Positions 39,038 to 55,151 of a stretch of 64,000 bases of DNA are shown here, in pieces (position 1 is the first letter of the stretch; each line of letters begins with the position of its first letter). The position numbers were made by a program, and so were the translations under genes. The DNA lies in assembly GCA_028673005.1 (NCBI GenBank), contig CM054116.1, positions 68,647,315 to 68,711,314 of the forward strand. The letters run 5' to 3'. The stretch is from Tanypteryx hageni (Eukaryota > Arthropoda > Insecta > Odonata > Petaluridae). Under the pieces are notes generated by a model. The model searched no databases, had not been told where the DNA came from, and worked only from the letters and a program-made list of their open reading frames with translations.

Positions 39038-39742
39038 TCATCAGCCTTGATACATACATTAAACTGAAATAAAATTTAATATAGTATACATTCACGTTTG
39101 TTATGATATATAACATATAATAGCTCCAACTTATAAGTCCTGTTATTTAAAAAAATTGATCCATTTTTGTTATGATCCCGTACCTAAATTTTAATCGACA
39201 AATTATAACAATGATGCTACTGAAATTATTATGATAACTAAGAATAAGAGATATTACAATAACAATAAAATTAATTCATTCTTCTAAAATCCGTAAGATG
39301 AAACTAAAATTACAATTCTTAAAAACCTAAATTCGTTTACTCAATTACAATCAGAAATCCCGAAATTCTCATACATATTTCGCGAAGATGACACATCTTC
39401 TAACAAACATTCTCATAAATATTACCGTTTTTAAACCAGACTTCTCATATTAATTGACCTTGGCATATTAGAATTTATTTAGTTGTTATAGTAAAATAAT
39501 TCAAAATCAGCATGCAAAATATAAATATTCTTTAAAAAAGATATTTTCTCGGCGTTGCATACGATTTTTTAGTTTTACAGAACACGTAGCAGCTTAAAAA
39601 ATATGATAATAATATATATAATTATAAATTAAGTATAAGTATGTTAATTTAAACTTAAAATTCTTTATCTTACACAAAAAACATCGAACAGCATGAACAC
39701 AAAAAACCCATTAAATCTTCCTGCTCCAGCTTGATAACATAC
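39038..39742. other. NUDT2 5' flank or first intron
   Basis: Very AT-rich. An acceptor-like TTTATTTCAG lies at about 39062 on the minus strand. No TE recognised. Confidence 0.4.
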
Positions 39743-39824
39743 CTTCCGTTCATTATTGTATCTTTTTATTTCTTTATCACGTTTCTCATGCTTTGTTATC
39801 TTCTCAGGCGCACTCGCAACTCTT
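39743..39824 (-). other. candidate 5' (untranslated) exon upstream of NUDT2
   Basis: On the minus strand this 82-base stretch has a good acceptor (TTTTGTAGTTTCAG) and a good donor (GAAG|GTATGTT). One frame is open and K/E-rich (it includes PEKITKHEKRDKE) but resembles nothing I know. Its place between NUDT2 and the divergent gene suggests a 5' UTR exon or the first exon, in which case the acceptor-like motif is chance. It could splice to the acceptor near 39062. This is inference only. Confidence 0.35.
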
Positions 39825-40079
39825 CTGAAACTACAAAATAGTTAGCTCCTCATTACAGTTTCCTTAGTTATTTTAACAGGATTATTTTCATATTGTATTT
39901 AATTACGAAAATATGTTATTCGCATTGCTATATTGAACGGTTGTATAACGCTAAATAAATTCGTGTTCCACGAACTTGGCTCAAAATAGCCCAGCCTCAC
40001 TTTCCAACGAAGTATTTAGCAGCTGACCAGGAAGACGGTAGTCACTTTCGTTCTATCAATTACTTCTATCAAGTGAGCC
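39825..40079. promoter_or_regulatory. putative bidirectional promoter between NUDT2 and REEP
   Basis: About 250 bases separate the candidate NUDT2 5' exon from the plus-strand exon beginning at 40080. No TE is recognisable here, unlike most non-coding DNA in the window. I see no clear TATA box. The assignment rests only on the opposing candidate first exons. Confidence 0.35.
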
Positions 40080-40172
40080 ATGGCAAGGAACCCTAAAGAC
40101 GTTAACAAAGAAGGAAAGTCCGATGCCTGTGATGATTCTACTTGGTGGAGCGAGATAAGTAACGTCCAAATA
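40080..40172 (+). CDS. candidate alternative first exon of the REEP gene
   Basis: An ATG in good context (GAGCCATGG) opens 31 codons (MARNPKDVNKEGKSDACDDS, then TWWSEISNVQI) followed by one base and a donor G|GTATGT. The phase (1) equals that of REEP exon 1, so it would splice in frame onto exon 2 at 41571. It would replace the amphipathic N-terminus carrying EAKTGVKR with an acidic/polar one. I do not recognise the peptide. It could instead begin a different gene or isoform. Equal phase happens by chance one time in three. Confidence 0.45.
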
Positions 40173-41312
40173 GGTATGTTTGCTCTTTTAAATGAAATAT
40201 CATTTATTTTTTACTTCCAACGCATGAGAGTCGATGTAGGCTTACATGACCATGTTATCCCTTTTATATCATTAAAATATAGCACAGCAGATACATTTTT
40301 AACTTTAATTCGTTTCAATATTTGAAATTGAAAAGTGCATGCCTTACCGCGGCGAAAATGGTTAATGAAATTTAATTATTTGAGAAGAAGAATGTTTTCT
40401 GCATGGGGATTATGTTAGCAGAAGCGCTAGTACTCCCTCAGTGTTTATTGCTATAAGCATGGCTTTACATTACAGTACATATTTCATGCTTTTGTAACAC
40501 TGATACCTGTTATAAGTTCCATGCTTCAGTTTTAAAGCATCGTACTCACTTTCTTACGACTGTCTGATCTAAAGACTACTCACCCTAACGGTGATCTATT
40601 TTTTCTGGTCTCCTTGGAATTGTCTTCAAACGTGCGTGACATGTTATTACTCCTCGTATGAACTAATGATGTTTTTAGACAAACCCTGACAATGCTTTGT
40701 TTTTTTTGCAGTACAGTAAGTACTCTTATTAAGGAAGGTTATATAAAAATAAATTTAAGGTTGTGTGATACCTTATATTTAGAGCAAAATTGGAAAATAT
40801 TTTTGTACATTCGTACGTCGGTTTCGTAGTTACTATGAAATTACGTTTGGCAACACCGCTATAGTAATCACGTTAATTCATCTTGAATTATATATTAAAG
40901 ATTGTTCGTAGTCTGCTTTGAAGTATATTACCATATTAGTTACTTTTTATTTTCCTACGTAAATTTACTAACCATTGTTAAACCCATGAAAGATAAGCTG
41001 TAGTTTATAGAATTATTTTAACGTTGTTAAAAATCAAGAGTTTCAAATTAATTATTAAAATTAAAAAAATCTCAATACTACCTAGTATTTTTATGATCCC
41101 GTTAAAAATTAATACCACCAACAGGGTTTATTTTTGTATGATTTTCTAGTTGACATATGGGCGCTAGTAGTACCATCTTCCGTTGACGTTCATTTCAAAT
41201 ACGGCAGTGTGTGTGTATTGGAGTGTGTGGTGTGTGTGTTTCGTCTGCGGAGTCCTGCTTTAGGGATAATTTTTATCTATAATTTGTTATAAACTTCAGT
41301 TTAAAAAGTAAA
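40173..41312. other. REEP upstream region or alternative first intron
   Basis: AT-rich. The stretch 41200-41260 is GT-rich (TGTGTGTGTATTGGAGTGTG) and probably lies at the start of the main REEP transcript. No TE recognised. Confidence 0.4.
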
Positions 41313-45403
<4,091 letters not shown>

Positions 45404-45900
45404 GCAACTGCAGATCTGAAGATATTTAATTTTTATTAATACTCTCTATATCTATTACCTCATTTTCTATCTTAAGCAGATTATTTCTGTTAAAATTTTT
45501 CACTATAGTTATCAATGGAGGTTTGGAGTCATATTATGTCTGATGTTTGTCTATTATTCTTTTTGGGTAAATCCATCTCAATTTCAGCCAATAAGCTGAA
45601 TATAATGTTGTGCCTCTCCACAAAAGCTGGTTTGAAAAATAAAATAAATTGTTCCAGATCTGTTGTAACTGGACATTTAAGGCCGTAAATTGCAATATCT
45701 CTTGTAAGGTGTACTATTCACCTTGGTTAAGTTTTGGGCTTGGAATATTTCAGCTTTCATTCTTTATGAAAGAAAGACCAAGGTCTATGCACAGAAAGGT
45801 CATTGCCTTGTTTTCACATTATTGTGCTACTATGAATCTCTGATCTTTTTTCTGTGATGCATCTTGTAGACTATAAATAAAGCAGTATTTTTAATTGATC
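45404..45900 (+). promoter_or_regulatory. REEP 3' UTR with poly(A) signals
   Basis: AATAAA hexamers occur at 45638 and 45643 (overlapping) and at 45876. The last is the best candidate because it ends the AT-rich, TE-free tail. The two sites allow two 3' UTR lengths, about 260 and 490 bases. Confidence 0.6.
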
Positions 45901-46102
45901 AGTTAAACTGAATTTTTATTTTAACAATTTGATCTATTCATCTTATAAATTGCTCAATTTATAACATGATTATTGTCATTTTATGTCAATAATAATATTT
46001 TTATCATAGTTTTGTTTAAAACTAATCTAAAGTGACAAAGTAATATTAACCTGCTTGTACACAAAAGTGCATCAGGATGTTTTTCCAATTTCTGCAATAA
46101 AA

Positions 46103-46106
<4 letters not shown>

Positions 46107-46186
<80 letters not shown>
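46107..46186. repeat. (TA)n microsatellite
   Basis: About 40 uninterrupted TA units. The apparent reading frames of alternating Ile/Tyr are artefacts. Confidence 0.95.
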
Positions 46187-46187
<1 letters not shown>

Positions 46188-46655
46188 CAAAATTATATTT
46201 ATCATCTTCTCTTAGCAGAATCTTATTCCATATGCGTGTTGTAACTATAATTTTTTTATGTCGCGTATTTGAATGATACTTCCAAAATCATTCAGGGTGA
46301 GTTTTACTTGCTTTGAGGGCCAGTTTATATGACACAATTTTGCTGACCTCTTTATCTTGAAAATGTCCTCTTGAAAAGGCCAAGGCTGTTTTAGTTGAAT
46401 AATTTTTTATGGATTGTCAGGTTTTGGTTACAAGTTGGCAAACTCCTTCAGCTCTGATTTACATGGCCTCCTGCACAGCCTAAAATACCCATATAAATGC
46501 CAGTACTGAGGCAAGGAGCACACTTCTTCAAAGATAATGGTTTAAATGTTAGTTTTTCAAATTTAATCCAGGATTAATAATTATTTCATGATGGATACAC
46601 TCAAACATTTTAGTATTCTTGAAATATGTGATAATTGCAAAATCACTTGAGAGCA
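46187..46655. other. no feature recognised
   Basis: Spacer between the microsatellite and the mariner relic. Confidence 0.5.
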
Positions 46656-46659
46656 TATG

Positions 46660-47850
46660 AGGATGGATCAATAAGTAACCAGAATTTAGCTATACATATT
46701 TCCAAAATTTATTGTTCGACTTTAATATAGCTAACATAGCACATAATGGCATAGTTATATTATTTTTCAACATAGTTTCCTAGTTCATTCAGTCAAATGT
46801 CCCAGGACAATGAAAGACTATGCCTTTGTAATAGAAGGTTGCATCCTATACATCGGGGGTCAGCAACTTTTTCCATATGGAGAGCCACATTCACAGTTGT
46901 AAATGATGTTTAAGAAGGCTGCATTGAAAGTCACGAGGGCCATAGGTTGCGACCCCTGTTCCATATAAAACAACTTAATGGCTGCAATAACGTCATCATC
47001 ACATGTAAAACGTTGCCCTCGGAAATGCTTTTCAGTGGCCAGGGTTACCGCCTCTCTGGGTTGTATCTGGATTCTCCAGGTTTTAGGACTATTCTTCAGG
47101 TGCTGAGCCAAGTAAATTCTCCTGGTAAACAAAAATTGGCATTATGTATTGTATTTCATTTGTTGCTGTAATTAAAAATTTTAACCATGTAAATTTTAGC
47201 ATGACCTGCAAGGAGCTTCATAATTTTTGAAAATAGTTGGAGCAAACTGAACTATTAAAATGTTCCATAAGAAACAAAAAATATGCTTTTAAGGAAAGAT
47301 ACAAGTACAAAATATTCATTTTAACCACATATTATTCACATTTATATCAAAACTACTTAGCTATTATACATTAAACATTTAAAAACAACAAAAAGTGCTT
47401 TCCCTTTTCACCAATGAAAATCTCCAGGTCACAGATGAAGATCTTTGTATCATTGAATTTGAGGTGGCAACTCGGGTCAGATCCGATCAAGCCAAATCGG
47501 GGCTGTATGGCAGGGGGGTTAAGATTTCTCACTTGAAATCACACAGGTTTCTTGTTGTTTCAGAAGAGCAGGGGTATGCATTGCTATTTGTAAAGTCGCT
47601 CCCTCAGGCAACAACCCAGCTCTCTTTCTGTGTATTGCAGCCTTTAACTTTTTCAGTGTTGTGTGGAATTGATTGTCGCATCATGTTCATGCAGAATGAC
47701 AACCCTATTATCCAAAACAATAACCATTACTTTCCCCAAAGATGGAACTGTTTCAAATTTCTTGGGTGAGGGTGGGGACAGATGCTCCCATGTCATTGAT
47801 GGTCACTATGTTTCCAGAGTAAAGAGTACCACCCAAGTCTTGTTGCAAGT
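46660..47850 (-). pseudogene. mariner-type transposase relic
   Basis: Minus strand. Near 47745-47700: LGKVMVIVLDNRVVILHE. Near 47650-47600: TLKKLKAAIHRKRAGLLPEG, close to mariner/SETMAR (LKEAIKEKRRGLL-type). Near 47530: LAPSD-like remnants. At 47060-46975: EKHFRGQRFTCDDDVIAAIK, the mariner KHLxGxRFxSDEEV block. After a MITE insertion, near 46850-46790: FYYKGIV-like tail. Frames shift repeatedly. Inactive. Confidence 0.7.
46856..46959. mobile_element. short hAT-type MITE in the mariner relic
   Basis: Ends CGGGGGTCAGCAACTTTTTC and, reversed, CAGGGGTCGCAACCTATGG. It breaks the mariner block just after IKLFYME. Flanking 8-mers match poorly (about 5 of 8), so the exact ends are uncertain. Confidence 0.55.
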
Positions 47851-48640
47851 CATAACCTGTTCAACAATCAAGGGGTCAGCTGTTACATATTATCTGAAAA
47901 TTACCATTTCCTGGATATTCTATTCATCTATCAGGTTTTTTGGGAACCATCTTGCTGACACTTTTCTGTGCCCATAATTTGTTGTTTCAGCTAGCATCTA
48001 ATTTGAAATGACAGGAACAAAATTCTGGTTTCTTATTCATCCCTCCTCATACAAAGGTACAAGACAACACAAGTAGTCTTGCCCATCTTCTTAAGTTCTA
48101 TCTTTGCTTGTAGCCTTGTGGGTGTAGTAGCTCCATGTGACTATCAATCACTTGTGCTATAGCTTGGCATGATGATTAATTCAAGAAGCTGTTCAATAAG
48201 ATCTAATTGGAATTGTATGAAATTTTTATTTTTTGGTTTTCCCATTTTATATCTTATTTTTTTCCTGAATAATACATGTCTTGAAGAGGGCAAAATGGAA
48301 GAATACTTTTCTGTGTCCCTTTACAAATTTTTGTTTGATTGGGAAGTGTGCTAGTACCTGGTCATGCATATTTTCTTTCAATCCCTCTATTGTTATCTAT
48401 TTCCTTATGTTTGTGGGCCAAAATGTTTTAAGGATAGGTACTTCAATTTAGTCAGCACAATGTTAATAGAATCTTAATATTTTTTCATAAATTTCTAGTC
48501 TATATCAATAGATGAAACACAGTCCTTGATCCTTGGAAGAACAGTGAACACAAATGCTCTGTTATCTCTTGATTTCAGCCAAAAATAAAAGCAGATTCTA
48601 ACTTTGAAATAGAGGACATGCTGGAGATGTGGTCTGGCTG
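47851..48640. other. no gene recognised; possibly the 5' part of the mariner relic
   Basis: No clear mariner helix-turn-helix seen. Short open frames have no family motif. Confidence 0.4.
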
Positions 48641-48644
48641 GGGG

Positions 48645-48960
48645 GAGTCAGTGGTGTAGTGGTTCGAGTGTTGGCCCTGCCATGATCTGCTAAAGTGACA
48701 CCTGGTTCAAATTCTTATAGGATTTTTTCTGACGATGCCTGGTCCCCTATTTGAGCATGTTCGAACTAAGGAGCCGAGGACAAGGCAAAGAGAAATGAGG
48801 AGCATGCTCAAATCAACACTTCGTCCTATGGAATGTACGTTAAGCCATTTACCCCCTTGGTACTCTTAGTTAAGAGCAGGCTAAAAGCCAGCACCAGGTT
48901 TCTCTCTTCCCTTGCAATCCAGCTATTCATTCCACTACCTCTGAGATATCCATTGCAAGT
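48645..48960 (+). mobile_element. tRNA-derived SINE
   Basis: Head with A-box-like TGGTGTAGTGGTTCGAGTG and B-box-like GGTTCAAATTC, then a body ending GTACGTTAAGCCATTTA, GTTAAGAGCAGGCTAA and CTCTCTTCCCTTGCAATCC. The tail matches 1976-2165. It is the more complete of the two copies. Confidence 0.75.
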
Positions 48961-49079
48961 AGGTAAGAGGTGAATCAGCAGATCATAAAAGATATTACCT
49001 TCAATTGTGGTCTGGCTGTTTGGGCTCCGCAGCTTACCATGTTAGAGCTCACGAAATTAAATGCATTTTAGAATTCAAA

Positions 49080-49640
49080 CAAACGGTTACTCAATTGAAA
49101 TCTTGAATATTTTTACTTTCTCCATAGGTAGTAGAGGGGAAGTCTTGTTTTCATGAATCTATTTTGAGATTTCAACAGAAATACACATTTTGAGGTCCCC
49201 TAAACAAGTTTTGACCATTTTCTCTATGTCTGTGTGTGTGTGTATGAGTTTTTTTGCAGGCACTCGAACTCAAAAACTATTAATCAGGTCAATGGGAAAT
49301 TTTATATTTAACATTTTTATGAATTTCACAAGAGCTGATTAGTTTTTGGTAAAACACGGTCAACCGGAAGTGGGTGTTAAAATATTTGCTTTAATATTTG
49401 ATGCATAAAAACATGCTGGAATAAAAGTTGTAGGAAATTTAATTTTCTACGACGTTTGTTCGAAACATTTTCCCATATAATGTTTAAGAGATATCTTAAA
49501 AACTAATTTTTTTAGCTGCCACAACCACACCACCTACTGGCGACAATTGTAAACACTACGTTTAGTTACGTCTAAGTAACGCTCCTTTTTATTTTCTTAA
49601 TTGTTGGAGCTTCGTGGCTATATCCAACATCAGAAGGCTA
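49080..49640 (+). repeat. unclassified interspersed repeat, near-full copy
   Basis: Same ordered words as 29038-29525 but on the plus strand, including GGTCAACCGGAAGTGGGTGT and TAGCTGCCACAACCACACCA, ending TGGCTATATCCAACATCAGA. No ORF; no obvious terminal repeats. Confidence 0.8.
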
Positions 49641-49922
49641 TGGTTTGAATTTAGTTCTGTTCTTTGTAAATTCTTTAAATTTCTCTCTCGGTTCCTTAAA
49701 TATTTATTATCATGTAACATATTTGGAATTTTCAGAAATATTACAGGTATGGAGAAAGTCATGTGGTGGCCACATCAGATTTTTAAGAAGTTTTATCTGA
49801 ATAACTGAGTTTATGCTACACTAGTTTTGGTTCGTGTCTTTGTTGGTCCAACAAAACTGCATGCTGATCATTGCAATAAAGTGTATAAGGACCACATCCA
49901 AATTGTCAATTTTGCAGTATTA

Positions 49923-50211
49923 CTAGCTGTGTGACCCGGCGTTGCCCGGGTGCGATTCAGGATTGCACCCACCCCTCTTTCACTCATCCCTCCCACCGCC
50001 CGCCGAACGTCATAAAGTAGCGTAGGAAAATGGGTGTGCGCGGAAAAATCGCCATATCTTTGAAACGGCTAAGTTAGAAGAATAAAATTAAGCCTAAAAT
50101 CTCTTCGAGATTCCTTTCAGTGAAGGTTTCGTGAAAATCGGCCCAGTAGATTCAGAGATCTCGTGTTGCAAACTTTCAAACTCATCTATCATTAAGCCTT
50201 ATATATATAGA
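49923..50211 (-). mobile_element. compact non-autonomous Helitron
   Basis: On the minus strand it begins A|TCTATATATATAAGG. It ends with the hairpin ACCCGG-GCAACG-CCGGGT, then CACACAG, CTAG and a flanking T. A TC start, a hairpin 7 bases before a CTRR end, and insertion between A and T with no duplication are the Helitron hallmarks. 289 bp, no Rep/helicase. Confidence 0.85.
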
Positions 50212-50595
50212 TTTGAGATCAGATTACTTAAAATTAGACAATTAAAATGCTGTTTATATATTGTGTTTAAGTAAGTTGGATGCTTACTAATGAACACTGA
50301 ATAATGTGGTATGTAAAAGCCAACTGACAATAAACAATGCCTCAAGTTGCAAATTGAGATATCAAGATTCCATCTTTCTTGAATTGATTATATATGCAAA
50401 CCAAAAACATCTGCCAAGAGGAATGTTCCCTTTTCCTAACTTACCTAACTTTGTGACATTTTGTTTCATTTCAGGCTGTCCTTATTCTCCACAATTAACA
50501 AATATCTTTTTTGAACTTTCTCTACGTTTCCCAAATCTGCATCATCAATATTCCTTTTGACTAAATGCGTTTTTCGTGGGTTTAACATAATATTC

Positions 50596-50690
50596 TAGAA
50601 TGAGTAGATCGCCCCTGAAGACGGCTTCCTCGCAGCTGAAATACGCATATGGTCTCGCCAACCATATTATGGTTATTTAAGTTATAATCA
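50596..50690 (+). repeat. Penelope-type end fragment
   Basis: GCCCCTGAAGACGGCTTCCT, then AGCTGAAATACGC: the CTGAAGA...GAAA arrangement seen at ends of Penelope-like elements. It has no coding partner nearby. Confidence 0.4.
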
Positions 50691-50699
50691 TCATTATGA

Positions 50700-52330
50700 G
50701 CCGTAATAAATGACGTATTAGGCGCTTCTTAAAGAACTCATTAAAATCACACGCTTTTTTGAATTCTCAGACAAACTCGTCGAAGCTTCGCCGGATAAGA
50801 CGTTGATACGCTTGATTTAGTTTTGCAATTTACTTATTATGAGTCGGTCAGAACTTCTCTGCCGCATACCACATCCGCTGCGTATTTTTCTGTCGCCGCA
50901 GTCTTTCGCTAAGATTCGTGGGAAAAAAACTGAAAAATCACAGTGGGATCTTTTCCGATCAGAAAATAATATTTTCGTGTAAACTCGGCTCTTGAACCGC
51001 AATCGGCGAGTGTCATGCGATATTCTTAATTGGAAAGCAAACATGTATCTATTTTTACTCTACAAAAATTTATATCTTTATATATACGATGTCACTTCCT
51101 TGACAGCTTCCTTATTGCGATAGCGTCGCATTTTGTCCCAAATTACAGCAATTATCTAAAGAGCAGAGTTTCCCTTGCGCAAAGGAACGGGTGACTTTCT
51201 GCGAAGTATCATCAGGTCTGTGTGCACGCTTATATAAAATGGATATCGGATATTATAAATTAACTGATATTTGGCTTAGGCATTCATAATATACAAATCG
51301 ATACTAAATGAGCTTGATAATTCTATTATGAATAAGGCAGCAGAGGAAAAATATTTCGGGCATGGACTATAGGAAGACGAAAGCGGGACAATGCTTCATT
51401 CTAAGTTTTTTGTTAATCATCTACGACTAGCTGTAGATTTTTTCGCAGCCGGGAAATATCGCTAGTTAAGTTGCAGGATATTTTTAAATTTCACAAACTT
51501 TAAAGTTGATCTACAGCCCAGGGCGACCTATCAAAATCCGGGATTGTCCAGAAAAAGCCGTGTTACCATGAAAAATATTTCTTAATATTGTAAATTAACT
51601 TGTATGTCGAAGTAGGGGAGGTCCTGGGTGGGATATGGCCCCATTTTATAAGTCCTCGGCGATCCCTTGCCTCCCTATAGCATATTGGGTACCTATATTT
51701 AAAATACATTGCTAAAATATAATGTATGTTTTTGTTCTTAATACAAAATTGTCTTTCACATTTATGACTAGTGCAATAAAAATTAGTTAAAACATTGTTT
51801 ACGTATTATTATTTTTATTGTACTTATTTTTTTTCCTGGAGTGCCCCCCGAAAAATTTTTGACAATCATGCTGCATCCCCCTTCCCCCAAAGTCCAATTA
51901 TGTAAGAAAATATTTTAAAGTTTATAAAAAATACACGAAACAAAATATTTACGCGAACTTGCAGCTTAAAGCCTCATTGAAATGTGTCAACGTTTAGGAA
52001 TTCGATGATGATAAATCATGAATGTGTATTTATTTCGTTGGCTAGCTGAAGTTGAGATAAGAGTAGCGACAGCACAGATTTTGCAAATAAGAAATTTCGA
52101 GGCAATAGCCAGTTTTAGGCAAAATATTTAATCGTCTGCAGAAGAATAGATATAAGTCGATCACTCAGATTCGAGCAAACAATTTTATTTACAAGTTCGA
52201 ATTGGTGGATGAAAGTCCTTCGACCTCCTAAGAGGATGCATGGCCAGCTATTGAAAATTGCGTAATCCCGTTACGTTTAACAGTCGTGTAATTGTCGTCT
52301 CTAACATTTAAAAGGAAATTTTTGTAATCA
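50700..52330. other. no gene recognised
   Basis: Mixed composition. Fragment-like CCCCGAAAAATTTTTGACAA and GGGGAGGTCCTGGGTGGGA segments look TE-like, but no ends can be paired. Confidence 0.4.
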
Positions 52331-53230
52331 TCTATACTAATAAAGCAAAAAGTTTGTCTGTCCGATCAAGTCGAGGGCATTTTTGCTTTACCTAGAAGGT
52401 TAAAATTTTGTATGTGGGTACCTTTCCAAAATGCATCGAAGGGAAAAATCCAATAACTCCATATTTATTAATTTAAGTAGGGCAAAAAAATGTTTAATCT
52501 TGGAAAATGGCTTTAGTTCCGTCCCTTGCTCTATACAAATTTGGGCCGGAGACTTACGGCTACAGATGGATAAACATTCACTGAAATACTGGTTTCACAG
52601 GAGATACGATTTCTCGCTCATTCATCGTGACAAATTCATATCGTGCGAGTTTACCGTTTTGGGGCCTCTGAAACGTTCCACCGAGTGTTCAAAATATTCA
52701 TGGCGAAAAACAGCTTCGAAAAAGCGGAAAGACTGCGACTCTACCAAATACGTTCCGCTCAGGGAAGGATGCGATTATCTGACTGAAAATCGGGTTGAAA
52801 TTGCATAGTCATTGATGCCGTCGCTTCCGCTTCTCAAAAAAAGTTGAGAATTATATTTCTTAATTACGGAAACTATTCCAAACCTACGTGAATAATCTGA
52901 GGAGATCGAAATATGTAAAGTTATGTTGGAGATGTAAGCGATAATATCCTGTTCCTATGCCTTTCGAATTCCTCCCTCCACGCCACTTGTTCCATCGTAT
53001 TCGATTAGTATTACGGCTTTTTTGTTTGATTTTCTCGATAATGGCTAATCTTCCGATGAAAATGTATTGAACAAAAATATTTTATATAGCTCTAAAAATT
53101 TTGTTTGAAGACCTGTTCGGTATGGCTAATATTTTACGGGATGTGAGGAAAAGTCCGTTTTTTGTTTCCGGTAAAATGGTACCTCTGATTGGGTTATGCT
53201 GTTTTATGGCGTACGTTCGTACAAATTATA
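52331..53230 (+). mobile_element. Helitron-like element, 5' end recognised
   Basis: Starts A|TCTATACTAATAAAGC, the common insect Helitron 5' terminus, followed by GTTTGTCTGTCCGATC. A 125-codon open frame (52431-52808) inside has no known motif and is probably chance. The segment at about 53030-53200 is repeated near 61480-61650. The 3' end (hairpin plus CTRR) was not found, so the end given is a guess. Confidence 0.5.
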
Positions 53231-54525
53231 TCATTTAGTTTCAAACACTCCATCGCACGAAACGCGCCTATTTTTGACACACTGCACACTTCCCTGACTT
53301 GTTAATATATAACATTGGTCACTGACAAGTTTGAAGCATTAACAATAGCAAAAAAAGATTTAAATAAATGCCCTCAATAAAAATAAGCTGTTCCCTTTCA
53401 CTGCGTTGGCATACAAAAAATTACTATGTATCCTCAAAAAATATCTCCAGCATTAAAATTTTAACCTCAAAAAGATGTCAGAAATTAATTAATTAGGATG
53501 GAAAGAGAGGAGTACTTGTCCATTTTCCGCTCCCTTCCCTGTTGAGCCCAAAGCTACCACCCTCGACTTACCAGGAGGAGATTGTCTCAATGATAACGGG
53601 AAAGATTCATCCATGGAAATTTTACTTCCAGATGTTGCAAGAATTAGCCCGGAGAGAAAAGATGATTTATCTAGACCAGTAATGCCCTTGTGCCCTCGGA
53701 ACCTCTCAAGGCGCTCTTCTGTTGCGGTTAAAATCGCTCTCGCGAGCTCAAGGAATTAAATTTGCCACGTTTTATTTTCGTTCACGATTTCTAATTTTTT
53801 CAAAAATATTGAAGTGCTTCCTCGATATTGAAGAAAATAACTCTGTTCTCATCACGTTGATAAGACCTTGAGCTAGGTGAAACCAGATCGATATCTTGAA
53901 GGCCCAATCAATATCATACAACCATTTCTTGGCTAAGTGCTTTCCGTTTTTATGCGTTCTAGGAAAGTGACGCATCAAAAAATTCGCATAATTAGAACCC
54001 ATATTTACATGTAAAGATAGGGATACGTTCTACAAACACTCTTAACCCTCTCAATTTTTCGAAAACAAGTTCTTTGAAAAGCAGTTTATCTTAAATCATT
54101 TTTTCGTGGGATCAGTTTATCAAAATACAAATGTTTCAGAAAAGTGAAGTTTTTCGATGGAGAGGTTTTTGGATAAACTTCTGTTTTTCGACATTCACTC
54201 GTTGGTATCTTAAATAATTTTACTCTATTTATAAAATTAAAAAACATGAAATATTTAAACATTTTATAATTTAATTTTTTAGTTATTTTAATGTTCATTC
54301 TATTTATTATTCATTTTTTAAAGAAATTGCTTGAAATTTATTCTTTACACTAATATTAAAATATTATCCACTTTACGCTCGAGAGAACTTAAAGTAACGA
54401 TTGACTAGTTTTTTTTTAGAAAAACAAATTCATGGAATAATGAATGATAATTTAAACAAAATTAATTTTTTAATGTTCTAAAGAAATTTTTAAAAGAACA
54501 TTACATTTGTGTATGGTGATAAATG
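53231..54525. other. no gene recognised
   Basis: AT-rich; no exon, repeat or TE end that I can support. Confidence 0.5.
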
Positions 54526-54660
54526 GGCCCCTCGTGGCGCAGTGGAGAAACGCATTACGAAGAAGACACAGCGACTAAGTAGTACTTATGCGTACAGTAC
54601 AAGAGAATGAGAGATTGAATGGGCGCCTTGTGGTGTAGAGGAGAGTTTTCTTGCATTTAT
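54526..54660 (+). repeat. two A-box-like SINE head fragments
   Basis: GGGCCCCTCGTGGCGCAGTGG (54525) and GGGCGCCTTGTGGTGTAGAGG (54619) are related starts about 94 bases apart. No good B box follows. Perhaps a tandem SINE head. Confidence 0.35.
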
Positions 54661-54899
54661 GTTCTGCGTAATCGCATAATAGCGAATCAATGCCGGATAA
54701 AAAGAAATTCGGGTAGGAATAGGTTTGTCGCATAATGGCAAATACGCGTAAACCAAAACCGCATAAAGAGAGGGTAGACTGTACATTAAAGAATAAGGTA
54801 GGCATTGATTTAGGACATAAATTGTATATTCATGACATAAATAGTTATATGGATAAAAACCCGAATGCGAAGAACATGAACGTAGAAACGAGAAGACTA

Positions 54900-55080
54900 T
54901 TTTAATAGTCGAGTTTAATACACGTGGCGACAACGGAAAATTAAATATCGTCGTACTGAATTTCCAAAGCATTCACAAGGAAATTGCCGAATTCCAGAAT
55001 ACTATTCACAGTTTTCATGCTGATATAATGATAGGTATTGAAAATTGCGAGTCAGGAGAATATCGAGTTTCTTAAGAACT
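54900..55080 (+). pseudogene. non-LTR (CR1/Jockey-type) endonuclease N-terminal fragment
   Basis: Translation includes KLNIVVLNFQSIHKEIAEFQ and then FHADIMIGIE, matching the N-terminal strand and the Glu (IGxE) motif of apurinic-type endonucleases in non-LTR elements. It is cut off by the (AT)n tract. Confidence 0.7.

Positions 55081-55082
<2 letters not shown>

Positions 55083-55148
<66 letters not shown>
55083..55148. repeat. (TA)n microsatellite, left part
   Basis: About 33 TA units ending exactly at the left terminus of the hAT element; continued at 58342-58400 on its other side. Confidence 0.95.

Positions 55149-55151
<3 letters not shown>

Noticed and set aside
45981..46276. Open frames of alternating Ile and Tyr
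   Set aside because: Translation of the (TA)n microsatellite; the same applies at 55002-55239 and 58248-58478.
52431..52808. 125-codon plus-strand open frame
   Set aside because: It begins inside a Helitron-like 5' region, has no Rep or helicase motif, and its composition is not distinctive.
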